A program made the position numbers and the translations under genes. A stretch of 64,000 bases of DNA from Pseudomonas sp. BN417 (GTDB lineage Bacteria; Pseudomonadota; Gammaproteobacteria; Pseudomonadales; Pseudomonadaceae): positions 1 to 64,000 of the forward strand of contig NZ_SSOJ01000041.1 of the NCBI RefSeq assembly GCF_029871205.1. The letters are read 5' to 3'. Shown here one piece after another: positions 32,439 through 40,381 of the stretch. The notes beneath the pieces are model-generated. The model ran no database searches, was not told where the DNA came from, and saw only the letters and a program-made list of their open reading frames with translations. Each line of letters begins with the position of its first letter. Position 1 is the first letter of the stretch.

Positions 32439-33395
32439 TCAGCTCCGGGGAATGCCCAACCTCAGGCTGTATTCGACCACGGCCTTCTCGTCGGCCGCGA
32501 CGCGCTCCGGCAGGAATTCGCGGAGGAACTCCACCCAGGTGCGGATCTTCGCATCGAGGAACTGCCGTGACGGGTAGAGCGCGTAGATGCCCAGGGGGAA
32601 CAGGCTGTAATGGGGCAGCACGCGCACCAGGCTGCCGTCCTTGAGGCCGCTGATGGCCGAGTACACCGGCAGCACGCCGACGCCGATGCCGGCCTTGATG
32701 GCCTCGGTCATGGCGTCGGCGGTGTTCACCTGGAAGGGCGTCTGGTTGACACTGACCATCTCCTGGCCGTCCGGGCCTTCGAACAGCCACTTGTCCAGCG
32801 ACATCACATTGTTCACCAGGCGCAGGCAGCGGTGCTTCGAGAGCTCCGAGGGCAGGCGCGGCGCGCCGTGCTTCTCGATATAGCCGGGGGAGGCGCAGAG
32901 CACGCTGTAGGTGGTGCCCAGCTGCTTGGAAATGAAGCCCGAGTCCGGCAGCTCCTGGGCGATGACCACGGAGATGTCGTAACCCTCGTCGAGTATGTCG
33001 GTGGTGCGGTTGGCCAAGGTCAGGTCGAAGCTCACGTCCGGGTACTTCTCGCTGTACTGGGCGATGGCCTTGATCAGGTAGTGCTGGCCGATGCCGGTCA
33101 TGGCGTGGACCTTGAGGTTGCCCACCGGGCGCGCGTGGGCCTCGCTGGCCTCGGCTTCGGCCTCCTCGATGTAGCCGAGGATCTGCTCGCAGCGCAGCAG
33201 GTAGCGCTGGCCGGCTTCGGTCAGGGCGATGCGGCGGGTGGTGCGGTGCAGCAGGCGGGTACGCAGGTGGGTTTCGAGGGTGGCCACCGCGCGGGAGATG
33301 TACGAGGTGGTGAGGTCCATGCGCTGGGCGGCGGCGGTGAAGCTGCCAGTCTCCGCCACGCAGACGAAGGCGCGCATGTTGAAGAGGATGTCCAT
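32439..33395 (-). CDS. LysR-family regulator, likely of the adjacent efflux operon
   Basis: A 318-residue LTTR with HTH NMRAFVCVAETGSFTAAAQRMDLTTSYISRAVATLE, C-terminal effector-binding halves and a CrgA-like subgroup pattern (LKVHAMTGIGQHYLIKAIAQYSEKYPDV). It is divergent from the outer-membrane factor gene of the four-gene efflux operon, the position of AaeR relative to aaeXAB in E. coli, so control of that operon by an aromatic acid is inferred. The ATG at 33395 has AGGA upstream. The longer frame to 33470 adds a non-homologous leader and is discarded. Confidence 0.92.
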   Translation of the reverse strand: MDILFNMRAFVCVAETGSFTAAAQRMDLTTSYISRAVATLETHLRTRLLHRTTRRIALTEAGQRYLLRCEQILGYIEEAEAEASEAHARPVGNLKVHAMTGIGQHYLIKAIAQYSEKYPDVSFDLTLANRTTDILDEGYDISVVIAQELPDSGFISKQLGTTYSVLCASPGYIEKHGAPRLPSELSKHRCLRLVNNVMSLDKWLFEGPDGQEMVSVNQTPFQVNTADAMTEAIKAGIGVGVLPVYSAISGLKDGSLVRVLPHYSLFPLGIYALYPSRQFLDAKIRTWVEFLREFLPERVAADEKAVVEYSLRLGIPRS

Positions 33396-33572
33396 GGAGG
33401 GTCCTGGCCCGGGAGGGATGCGAATTTTGTCACGAAGTGTGTCCGGGATTATGGCTGATTCAGTACACAATGCTTCATCTATCCGTCGCCTTATCCTCGC
33501 TCCCGCCCGGCCCTAGAATCGCCGCCGTTCCAGGCCTCGTTCCTGGTTTTCCAGCCCGCAGGATATGCCGCA

Positions 33573-35081
33573 GTGCACCGCAATCCTTGGCCCGGCGTCG
33601 CCCGCGCCAGTCTGTTCGCCGTTGTTTCGCTCCTCTCCGCCTGTATCGACAGCCAGGGCATCGCGCCACAGGCCAATCGCCTGGACGCCGCCCAGCTTGA
33701 CCCCGGCTTGGCCATCCGCCGCGCCGAGCACGATGCCGCCTGGCCCAGCGCCCAGTGGTGGCGCGCCTATGGCGACCCGCAGCTGGACGCCTGGATGGAT
33801 CAGGCCCTGGCCGGCAGCCCCAGCCTGGCCATGGCCGCCGCGCGGGTGCGCCAGGCCCGCGCCCTGGCCGGGGTGGTCGAGTCCGCCGAGCAGCCCCAGG
33901 TCAACCTGGACGCCAGCCTGCAGCACAAGCGCTGGCCGGACGACTTCTTCTACGGCCCCGGCGACCTGGCCCGCACCACCACCTGGAACAACACCAGCCT
34001 GCTCGGCTTCAGCTATGACCTCGACCTCTGGGGCCGCGAGCGCAGCCGCAGCCACCAGGCCCTGGACCAGACCCAGGTGGCCGTGGCCGAGGCGCGCATG
34101 GCGGCGCTGGAGTTGCAGGGCAACCTGGTGCGCAACTACATCCGCCTGGCGCTGCTGCATGCCGAGCGCGATGTCGCTCAGGCCAACCTTGCACAACAGG
34201 AACAAATCCTGCGCCTGGCCGAGCGGCGCCTGCGGGATGGCATAGGCACCCGCCTGGAGGTCAGCCGCGCCGAAGCGCCGCTGCCGGAAACCCATCGCCA
34301 GCTGGATGCCCTGGGCGAGTCCATCGCCCTGGTGCGCAACCAACTGGCGGCACTGGCCGGCAAGGGGCCGGGGGAGGGCGAACGCCTGCAACGGCCCACG
34401 CTCGCCCTGCAGAATCTCCCCGGCCTGCCGGCGCATCTACCGCTGGAACTGCTCGGCCGCCGCCCGGACCTGGTGGCCAGCCGCTGGCAGGTCGCCGCTC
34501 AGGCTCGCGGAATCGAAGTCGCCAAGGCCGGCTTCTACCCGAACATCAACCTGCTCGGCGGCCTGGGTTCCAACGCCACCCAGGGCGGCATGCTGGATTT
34601 CCTCCGCTACGACAAGCTCACCTACGGCCTGGGTCCCGCCCTCAGCCTGCCGGTGTTCGATGGCGGACTGCGGCGTGGCGAACTGGGTGCGGCCGCCGCC
34701 GGCTATGACCTGGCGGTGGAGCAGTACAACCAGACCCTGGTTGGCGCCTTGCAACAGGTGGCCGATGCCCTGGTGCGCATCAAGTCCTTGCGCCAGCAGC
34801 AGGAGCTGGCTGCCGAGGCAGTGGCAGCGGCGCAGAAGACCTGCGACCTCGCGCTGCTGGCCCAGCAGCGCGGGCTCACCGATTTCGATGCGGTGCTGGA
34901 AACCCAGCCCACCCTGTTCCAGCGCCAGCTCCAACAGCAGCAAGTGCGCGCGGCGCTGCTCGGCGCCCAGGCCGAGCTGTTGCTGGCCCTCGGCGGTGGC
35001 GTGCTGCCTGAGCCCGCCGGCCCGGCCGATACGAGCCTGGCCCCGCAGGAACCGCGCCTGCGCTTTCTCCCCAAGCCCTGA
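33573..35081 (+). CDS. Outer-membrane efflux lipoprotein (OprM/NodT family)
   Basis: A 502-residue TolC-like outer membrane factor with GTG start, signal and lipobox LLSAC (about residue 24), and two OEP repeats. The motifs LLGFSYDLDLWGRERSR and RRPDLVASRWQVAAQARGIEVAKAGFYPNINLLG are diagnostic of the NodT group. It is the first gene of an operon with FUSC, DUF1656 and HlyD genes and provides the trimeric exit duct of a tripartite aromatic-acid or fusaric-acid type exporter. AGGA precedes the start at 9 bases. Only 9 bases separate its stop from the FUSC start. Confidence 0.93.
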   Translation: MHRNPWPGVARASLFAVVSLLSACIDSQGIAPQANRLDAAQLDPGLAIRRAEHDAAWPSAQWWRAYGDPQLDAWMDQALAGSPSLAMAAARVRQARALAGVVESAEQPQVNLDASLQHKRWPDDFFYGPGDLARTTTWNNTSLLGFSYDLDLWGRERSRSHQALDQTQVAVAEARMAALELQGNLVRNYIRLALLHAERDVAQANLAQQEQILRLAERRLRDGIGTRLEVSRAEAPLPETHRQLDALGESIALVRNQLAALAGKGPGEGERLQRPTLALQNLPGLPAHLPLELLGRRPDLVASRWQVAAQARGIEVAKAGFYPNINLLGGLGSNATQGGMLDFLRYDKLTYGLGPALSLPVFDGGLRRGELGAAAAGYDLAVEQYNQTLVGALQQVADALVRIKSLRQQQELAAEAVAAAQKTCDLALLAQQRGLTDFDAVLETQPTLFQRQLQQQQVRAALLGAQAELLLALGGGVLPEPAGPADTSLAPQEPRLRFLPKP

Positions 35082-35090
35082 GGAATCTCC

Positions 35091-37331
35091 ATGGTGCACA
35101 CCTTCAACCGCGCGCTGGCCGAGTGGGCGCGCAGTGACGGCCTGACCTGGGCCTTCATCTTCAAGGCCCTGCTCACCGCCTTCCTCGCCCTCTGGCTGGC
35201 CTACCGCCTGGAACTGCCGCAGCCGGGTACCGTACTGGTGACGGTGTTCATCGTCATGCAGCCGCAGAGCGGCCAGGTCCTGGCCAAGAGCTTCTACCGC
35301 ATCGTAGGCACCCTGCTGGGGCTGACGGTGATGGTGGCGCTGATCGCCCTGTTCAACCAGGAACGGGTGCTGTTCATGCTCTGCCTGGCCATCTGGATCG
35401 GCCTGTGCACCGCCGGTGCCGCACGCTATCGCGACTTTCGCGGCTACGCCTGCGTGCTGGCCGGCTACACGGCGGTGATGATCGGCCTGCCGGCCACCAG
35501 TCACCCCGACGACGCCTTCATGCTCGCCCTCTGGCGGGTACTGGAGATCACCCTGGGGATTCTCTGCACCGGCCTGGTCAACGGCCTGATCCTGCCGCAG
35601 AGCACCAGCACCGACCTGCGCAATACCCTGCACGGGCGCTTCCGCGACTTCGCCGCCTTCGCCTGCGAGGGCCTGGCCGGCAGCCTCGACACCGCCCGCT
35701 TCGATGCCCACAACGCGCGCTTCGCCGCCGCCGCGGTGAGTCTCGAGAACATGCGCAGCGCCACCGCCTTCGAAGATCCGCACATGCGCATGCGCAGTGG
35801 CCGGCTGGCGCGGTTGAACAACGAGTTCATGGTGCTTTCCACCCGCTTTCATGGCCTGCACCAGTTGCTCCGGCGCCTGGCCAATGAGTCGCCCGGCGCG
35901 CCGACCCCACCTGTAGGAGCGAGCTCTGCTCGCGAAAGCTCGCTCGCCAGCAGAGCTGGCTCCTACGGTGGTGGCGTGGTGCTGGAGGCGCTGCAGCCTT
36001 GTCTCGCGGAAGTCTCCGGCCTGCTGGCGCCACTGCGCGACCGCCTCAGCAGCGAGGCCGACGCGGCACAACTGGCTACACGCCTGGAGGCCTGCAAGCA
36101 GGAGCTGATGGAGCTGATCCGTGCCGGCCGCGCGCGACTGGCCATGCAGCAGCCCAGTGAGGCGCAGGGCCTGGACTTCGATACCGCCGCCGAGCTGCTC
36201 TATCGCTTCGCCGACGACCTGCACAACTACGCCCAGACCCATGCCTCGCTGCTGGACGACCACCATGCCCGCGAGCAGTGGAAGGAAAGCTTCCGGCCCC
36301 GCGCCAACGCCGTGGCCGCCGCGGTGGCAGGGCTGCGCAGCAGCCTGCTGATCCTCCTGCTCAGCCTGTTCTGGATGGCCACCGCCTGGCCCAGCGGCGG
36401 CACCTTCGCCATGACCGTGGGCATGGTGTCGGCCCTGGCGTCGTCGTCCTCCAACCCCAGGCGTCTGTCGTTGCAACTCACCCTGGGTGCCTTCGGCGGC
36501 GCCTGCCTCGGCATCCTGATGACCTTCTGGGTATTGCCCGAACTGGATGGTTTTGCGCTGCTTTGCTGTGCCCTGGCGCCGGTGGTCGCCCTCGGCGCCT
36601 ACATGCTCTCGCGGCCGCAACTGGCCGGTGCCGGGCTGGGCCTGCTGGTGTGGTTCAGCATGACCTCCATGCCGGCCAACCAGACCCTGTTCGACCCCCA
36701 TCGGGTGCTCAACGAATACCTGGCCTCGGTGCTCTCCATGGCCATCGCCACCGCCGCGGCCGCCGTGCTGTTGCCGCCCAACCGCCCCTGGCTCTGGCGG
36801 CGCCTGGAACGCGATCTGCGCATGTGCGTGGTGAACGCCGTGAGCGGGCGGATGAAGGGCCTGGTATCCGGCTTCGAAAGCGGCACCCGCGACCTGCTGA
36901 ACCAGGCCTACCTGTATTCCGCCGGGCGTCCCGACGTGCAGCGCCAGCTGCTGCGCTGGATGTTCCTGGTGCAGGAGGTCGGCCATGCGGTGATCGAGTT
37001 GCGCCTGGAGCAGGCGCGCCTGCCGGCGCTGTCCTGCTACGCCGAGTCCATGCCCTGGCGCAACGCCATCCGCGCCATGGGCCGGGCCCTGATACGGCTG
37101 TTCATCCAGCCGTCCGAGGCCAACCGCCAGCGCGCACTGGCCGCCGTGGAGCAGGCCATCGACAGCGTACGGACCACCGCCGAGCCCTGTGCGCCACAGT
37201 TCGAGACTTCGCCCCTGCGTCGTCTGCAGAGCTACCTGCATTTCATCCGCACCTCGCTGCTCGATCCGCAGACGCCGCTGGCCGTCGCTGACGAACCGGC
37301 CCCTGCGCAAGGATTCGCCCATGCCACGTGA
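35091..37331 (+). CDS. FUSC-family aromatic acid efflux pump, carrying an in-frame REPIN
   Basis: A 746-residue inner-membrane transporter of the AaeB/FusC type. It has N-terminal helices (FIFKALLTAFLALWLAYRLELPQPGT onward), a long cytosolic domain (about 170-400), a second helix bundle (SLLILLLSLFWMATAWPSGGTF onward) and a C-terminal cytosolic domain. Residues about 275-293, reading VGASSARESSLASRAGSYGG, are encoded by a REP-type palindrome (35912-35966) inserted in frame in the cytosolic loop. The reading frame stays open on both sides. The pump partners with the HlyD and outer-membrane genes and probably exports aromatic acids. Confidence 0.93.
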   Translation: MVHTFNRALAEWARSDGLTWAFIFKALLTAFLALWLAYRLELPQPGTVLVTVFIVMQPQSGQVLAKSFYRIVGTLLGLTVMVALIALFNQERVLFMLCLAIWIGLCTAGAARYRDFRGYACVLAGYTAVMIGLPATSHPDDAFMLALWRVLEITLGILCTGLVNGLILPQSTSTDLRNTLHGRFRDFAAFACEGLAGSLDTARFDAHNARFAAAAVSLENMRSATAFEDPHMRMRSGRLARLNNEFMVLSTRFHGLHQLLRRLANESPGAPTPPVGASSARESSLASRAGSYGGGVVLEALQPCLAEVSGLLAPLRDRLSSEADAAQLATRLEACKQELMELIRAGRARLAMQQPSEAQGLDFDTAAELLYRFADDLHNYAQTHASLLDDHHAREQWKESFRPRANAVAAAVAGLRSSLLILLLSLFWMATAWPSGGTFAMTVGMVSALASSSSNPRRLSLQLTLGAFGGACLGILMTFWVLPELDGFALLCCALAPVVALGAYMLSRPQLAGAGLGLLVWFSMTSMPANQTLFDPHRVLNEYLASVLSMAIATAAAAVLLPPNRPWLWRRLERDLRMCVVNAVSGRMKGLVSGFESGTRDLLNQAYLYSAGRPDVQRQLLRWMFLVQEVGHAVIELRLEQARLPALSCYAESMPWRNAIRAMGRALIRLFIQPSEANRQRALAAVEQAIDSVRTTAEPCAPQFETSPLRRLQSYLHFIRTSLLDPQTPLAVADEPAPAQGFAHAT
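35912..35966. repeat. REPIN, family B, inside the FUSC coding sequence
   Basis: Outer arms GTAGGAGC (35913-35920) / GCTCCTAC (35959-35966) and inner arms AGCTCTGCT / AGCAGAGCT form a near-perfect 55-base hairpin. The same family occurs intergenically at 43872-43923, and a hybrid copy is at 57857-57877. It adds about 19 codons without breaking the frame. Confidence 0.88.
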
Positions 37332-37521
37332 GATCGCCCTGCACGGTGTCTATCTGCCGAGCCTGACCCTGCTGTTCCTGGTCGCCTTCCTGCTGGGCTG
37401 GGCGCTGGACCGGCTGTTCGCCTGGTGCGGCCTTTACCGCCACGCCTGGCACCCGGCGCTGCTGCGCGTCGGTCTGTTCACCTGCCTGTATGGCGCCCTG
37501 GCGCTGACCATCTACCGTTGA
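37321..37521 (+). CDS. DUF1656 small membrane protein (AaeX-like)
   Basis: A 66-residue protein with two helices (LPSLTLLFLVAFLLGWALDRL and LLRVGLFTCLYGALALTIY). It is the usual small third component between FUSC pumps and HlyD adaptors, with unknown contribution. Its start overlaps the FUSC stop by 11 bases, and the HlyD gene starts 7 bases after its stop. Confidence 0.92.
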   Translation: MPREIALHGVYLPSLTLLFLVAFLLGWALDRLFAWCGLYRHAWHPALLRVGLFTCLYGALALTIYR

Positions 37522-37528
37522 GGCCCCC

Positions 37529-38440
37529 ATGTCCCTGAAACGAATCCTCAGTGTCGGCGTGACCCTGTTCATCCTCGCCCTGGCGGTACTGCTGGTGCGC
37601 GCCCTCTGGCTGCACTACATGGACTCCCCCTGGACCCGCGACGGCCGGGTGCGCGCCGACGTGATCAACATCGCTCCGGATGTGGCCGGACTGGTGGTGG
37701 AGGTGCCGGCGCAGGATAACCAGAAGGTCGAGGCCGGCGACCTGCTGTTGCGCATCGATCCATCCCACTACGAGGTGGCGGTGAAGCAGGCCGAGGCCCT
37801 GGTAGCGGCACGCAAGGCGGCGCTGGAAATGCGCAAGGTCAATGCCGACCGCCGCGCCGACATGGACGACTTGGTAGTCTCCCGCGAGAGCCGCGAGGAC
37901 GCCGGCCACCTGGCCGCCGCCGCCCTGGCCGAATACCAGGAGGCCCAGGCCGCATTGGATGCGGCCAGGCTCAACCTGGCGCGTACCGAAGTGCGCGCGC
38001 CGGTGGCCGGGCATATCACCAACCTCAACGTCTACAAGGGCGATTACGCCGCCAGGGGCGAAGCCAGCATGGCCCTGGTGGACGACCGCTCCTTCTACGT
38101 CAACGGCTATTTCGAGGAGACCCGCCTGCCGCACATCAAGGTTGGCGATCACGCCGAGCTGCGGCTGATGAGTGGTGAGCGCCTGCGCGGCCGGGTGGAC
38201 AGCATCGCGCGCGGCATCTATGACCGCGACAACCCGGAAAGCCGCGAGCTGATCGCCGATGTGAACCCCACCTTCAACTGGGTGCGCCTGGCGCAGCGGG
38301 TGCCGGTGCGCATCCACCTGGACGAGGTACCCGAAGGCGTACTGCTGGCCGCCGGCATGACCTGCACCGTGGTGATAGGGGAAGAGGGCGCGGAACCGGA
38401 AACTTCCGGCTTTCTCAACGGATTGTTGTTTGCCCAGTAA
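37529..38440 (+). CDS. HlyD-family periplasmic adaptor (AaeA/EmrA-like)
   Basis: A 303-residue membrane fusion protein with one N-terminal helix (ILSVGVTLFILALAVLLVRALWL). A lipoyl/biotinyl half-motif (DSPWTRDGRVRADVINIAPDVAGLV) is followed by a coiled-coil hairpin (about 85-155) and the return half with EVRAPVAGHITNLNVYKGDY, then a beta-barrel. It bridges the FUSC pump to the outer-membrane channel. It is the last gene of the operon, and a hairpin terminator lies at 38557-38587. Confidence 0.93.
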   Translation: MSLKRILSVGVTLFILALAVLLVRALWLHYMDSPWTRDGRVRADVINIAPDVAGLVVEVPAQDNQKVEAGDLLLRIDPSHYEVAVKQAEALVAARKAALEMRKVNADRRADMDDLVVSRESREDAGHLAAAALAEYQEAQAALDAARLNLARTEVRAPVAGHITNLNVYKGDYAARGEASMALVDDRSFYVNGYFEETRLPHIKVGDHAELRLMSGERLRGRVDSIARGIYDRDNPESRELIADVNPTFNWVRLAQRVPVRIHLDEVPEGVLLAAGMTCTVVIGEEGAEPETSGFLNGLLFAQ

Positions 38441-38556
38441 ATAGTCCTTGTGGTGTTTGGCGCTGTTTAGAAAATTGCCCGCTCAATAAAATAGTCCCGC
38501 CTCCCACGACGAGGCGACGCTGCCGTAAAACTTCACCGACAGGTGTTGCGCTGTAC

Positions 38557-38587
38557 CTTCGGCCAGTTCGTGGAGAGCTGGCCGAAG
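38557..38587 (+). terminator. Hairpin between the efflux operon and the DUF2790 gene
   Basis: The perfect 10-bp stem CTTCGGCCAG (38557-38566) / CTGGCCGAAG (38578-38587) is followed by TTTCAACTT. It lies 33 bases before the DUF2790 ATG, so it is either the efflux-operon terminator or a leader hairpin of the small gene. Confidence 0.6.
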
Positions 38588-38619
38588 TTTCAACTTAAAA
38601 GCACTCGGGAATACATCCA

Positions 38620-38865
38620 ATGAAAGCTTTTGCCTTGCTGGCGCTGACCGGCATGTCGTCCTTCGCCCTGGCTGCGGAGCCGGCGGAAACTGCCGTCGAG
38701 CAGTACCACTACGGCATGGAGCTGGATATCGCCAGGGTCATTTCCCGCAGCGAAATCCCCGATGTTTGCGGAATAGTCCCCGCCTATATGACGTACGAAG
38801 ATCACCAGGGAAAAGTTCATCGCCTGGAATATATGGTGTTCGGCCAGGGTTGCAGTAACGGTTGA
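38620..38865 (+). CDS. DUF2790 family small secreted protein
   Basis: An 81-residue exported protein. The signal peptide MKAFALLALTGMSSFALAA is followed by a DUF2790 domain with HYGMELDIARVISRSEIPDVCGIVPAYMTYEDHQGKVHRLEYMVFGQGC. Two cysteines (in VCGIV and QGC) probably form a disulfide. The family is largely confined to Pseudomonas, is often multicopy and has no firm function. Some members respond to copper by recall. It has its own leader with a hairpin and a weak terminator (38895-38916) behind it. Confidence 0.9.
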   Translation: MKAFALLALTGMSSFALAAEPAETAVEQYHYGMELDIARVISRSEIPDVCGIVPAYMTYEDHQGKVHRLEYMVFGQGCSNG

Positions 38866-38894
38866 TTCTGCGGTTGTAATTCTTTTGACGGAAT

Positions 38895-38916
38895 GCCCGG
38901 CTGTTGAAAGTCGGGC
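38895..38916 (+). terminator. Weak hairpin after the DUF2790 gene
   Basis: GCCCG / CGGGC with a 12-nt partly paired loop, 30 bases past the stop. A T-containing stretch (GTTGTCGTTTC) follows. Confidence 0.4.
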
Positions 38917-38983
38917 GTTGTCGTTTCTGGGGGGATGGATTTATCGCGGTATTGTTCAGGTGGCGGAGCGTTGGGCAAGACCT

Positions 38984-39081
38984 TGTGGGGGCGAATTCAT
39001 TCGCGAAGCAGGCCGAAGGCCTGCCCTTCGATCTCCAAGGGGGCAGCTACGCCGCCCTTGGCGAATGAATTCGCCCCCACA
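38984..39081. repeat. REPIN, family A
   Basis: Inverted 21-bp units at 38984-39004 and 39061-39081 sit directly beside the broken LuxR gene, 17 bases from its end. Confidence 0.85.
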
Positions 39082-39097
39082 GAAAAGCCAATCCCCG

Positions 39098-39298
39098 TCA
39101 CCCCTCCTGCGCCTTCAGGACCAGCCCGAACAGCTCCGACTGCGACTTGATCCCCTGCTTGCTGTAGATGTGCTTGCAGTGGACCTTCACCGTCTCCGCG
39201 GAGATTTCCAGCTTGCGGGCGATCTCCTTGCTGGAGCAGCCGCTCAGCATCAGCCGGCCCACCTCCAGTTCGCGGGCGGTGAGGGCGGTTTCCACCTT
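39098..39298 (-). pseudogene. LuxR-type regulator, only the C-terminal HTH domain remains
   Basis: Translated from 39298 down, the sequence is KVETALTARELEVGRLMLSG-type LuxR HTH (GerE domain), ending with SELFGLVLKAQEG and a normal stop. Everything upstream of the HTH is missing. Beyond 39298 the frame runs into sequence that is antisense to a permease gene. The ATG further upstream at 39352 belongs to that foreign part. Hence this is a truncated regulator, although a short HTH-only polypeptide could still be produced. Confidence 0.75.
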
Positions 39299-39570
39299 CT
39301 GCCCGGCGCCTTCCTGGCCTTCACCCTGGTGAACCTCTCGGTGATCTTCCACTACTGGCTGAACGGCGAACGCCGCGGCCCGCGCGAGCTGGTGCGTTTC
39401 TGTTGTTCCCGCTGGTGGGGATGGTGGCGACCCTCTGGCTGATGGCCAGCCTGGACCACCTGGCGATCATCCTCGGCCTGTCCTGGCTGGCGCTGGGGGT
39501 GATCTACCTTGGCTGGCTGACCGGCGGCTTCCGCCGCCAACCGCCGGAGCTGAGTTTCGAAGAGGCTTGA
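39299..39570 (+). pseudogene. APC-family amino-acid permease, frameshifted C-terminal remnant
   Basis: On the + strand from 39299 the sequence encodes GAFLAFTLVNLSVIFHYWLN and then GERRGPRELVRF, typical of the last helices of an APC permease. Near 39400 the frame shifts. Continuing in the next frame gives LLFPLVGMVATLWLMASLDH, then LAIILGLSWLALGVIYLGWL, ending in PPELSFEEA and a stop at 39570. The N-terminal two thirds are absent. It abuts the LuxR remnant tail to tail with no spacer. Confidence 0.75.
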
Positions 39571-39639
39571 TGCACCGGGGCGGGCGCCATGCGCTCGTCC
39601 CTTCCTCTTCTCGCGGCTGCTGCATTCCGTTGATTTTTC

Positions 39640-39653
39640 GTTAAAATCTTCAC
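39640..39653 (+). promoter_or_regulatory. Imperfect operator upstream of hpaR
   Basis: GTTAA-AATC-TTCAC matches the GTTAA-N4-TTAAC palindrome found at four other hpa promoters, except for one base. It lies 24 bases before the hpaR ATG and overlaps a TAAAAT sequence that may be the -10. This fits autoregulation. Confidence 0.5.
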
Positions 39654-39677
39654 GATGTTCCCCGGACCCAAGCCGCC

Positions 39678-40100
39678 ATGCCCATTCCAAGACCCTCGCT
39701 GACCCTCACCCTCCTGCAAGCCCGCGAAGCGGCCATGAGCTTCTTCCGCCCCTTGCTGAACCAGCACGACCTGACCGAACAGCAGTGGCGGGTGATCCGC
39801 CTGCTGCGCCAGCACGGCGAGCTGGAGAGCTACCAGCTCGCCGACCTCGCCTGCATCCTCAAGCCGAGCATGACCGGCGTACTGGCACGCCTGGAGCGCG
39901 ACGGCATGGTCGTTCGCCGCAAGGCGCCGCAGGACCAGCGCCGCGTGCTGGTGAACCTGACCGAAAAGGGCCAGCAATGCTTCGTCTCCATGAGCGAAGG
40001 CATGGAGAGCAACTACCAGAAGATCCAGGAGCAGTTCGGCGAGGAGAAGCTCAAGCAGCTCTTCGAACTGCTCAACGAGCTGAAGCAGATCAAGCCCTGA
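39678..40100 (+). CDS. hpaR: MarR-family repressor HpaR of homoprotocatechuate degradation
   Basis: A 140-residue MarR regulator with the HpaR N-terminus RPSLTLTLLQAREAAMSFFRPLL, a winged helix (LTEQQWRVIRLLRQHGELESYQLADLACILKPSMTGVLARLERDGMVVRRK described by its ends at about 34-85) and the wing DQRRVLVNLTEKG. HpaR of E. coli represses the meta operon and is released by 4-HPA and pathway compounds. It is located beside the C1/C2 hydroxylase genes. It is the best candidate for the protein that binds the recurring GTTAA-N4-TTAAC palindrome, including the site in its own leader. Confidence 0.93.
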   Translation: MPIPRPSLTLTLLQAREAAMSFFRPLLNQHDLTEQQWRVIRLLRQHGELESYQLADLACILKPSMTGVLARLERDGMVVRRKAPQDQRRVLVNLTEKGQQCFVSMSEGMESNYQKIQEQFGEEKLKQLFELLNELKQIKP

Positions 40101-40109
40101 GAGGCTCCC

Positions 40110-40195
40110 GTAGGATGGGTGGAGCGGAGCGATACCCATCACTCGACCCTGATGGGTATCGCCGAGCTCGCGGAACGCCGCCCGACCCATCCTAC
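40110..40195. repeat. REP-like inverted pair, family C (GTAGGATGGGT)
   Basis: The outer arms are GTAGGATGGGT / ACCCATCCTAC-type, with inner perfect 12-bp arms CGATACCCATCA (40130-40141) / TGATGGGTATCG (40150-40161). It lies between hpaR and the C2 hydroxylase gene, 10 bases past the hpaR stop. Confidence 0.8.
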
Positions 40196-40381
40196 ATATT
40201 GGTTCTGCGCTCCATGAAAAGTGCAATCTAGACTCCGTAACGTCCATTCTTGGGGCTCGGCACCCCATCCCATAATCGCCCTGCACCCACTTGGGTTACC
40301 GCCTTCGGCAGCGGCCTGATCCGGCTATCAGGACCGCTTCGACCCGACGGCGCCACCTCTAACAATAAGCAGGGCTCCGAC

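Noticed and set aside
33458-33471. ATTCAGTACACAAT as a LysR box for the efflux operon
   Set aside because: It is only a partial T-N11-A fit without good dyad symmetry, too weak to list as a feature.
34437-37322. 961-codon - strand frame over the efflux operon
   Set aside because: It is a shadow of the outer-membrane factor and FUSC genes, with low-complexity Gln/Gly/His-rich composition.
39098-39352. LuxR-like frame read as an intact 84-residue gene
   Set aside because: The first 18 codons are antisense permease sequence. Only the HTH domain is homologous, so it is listed as a truncated pseudogene.
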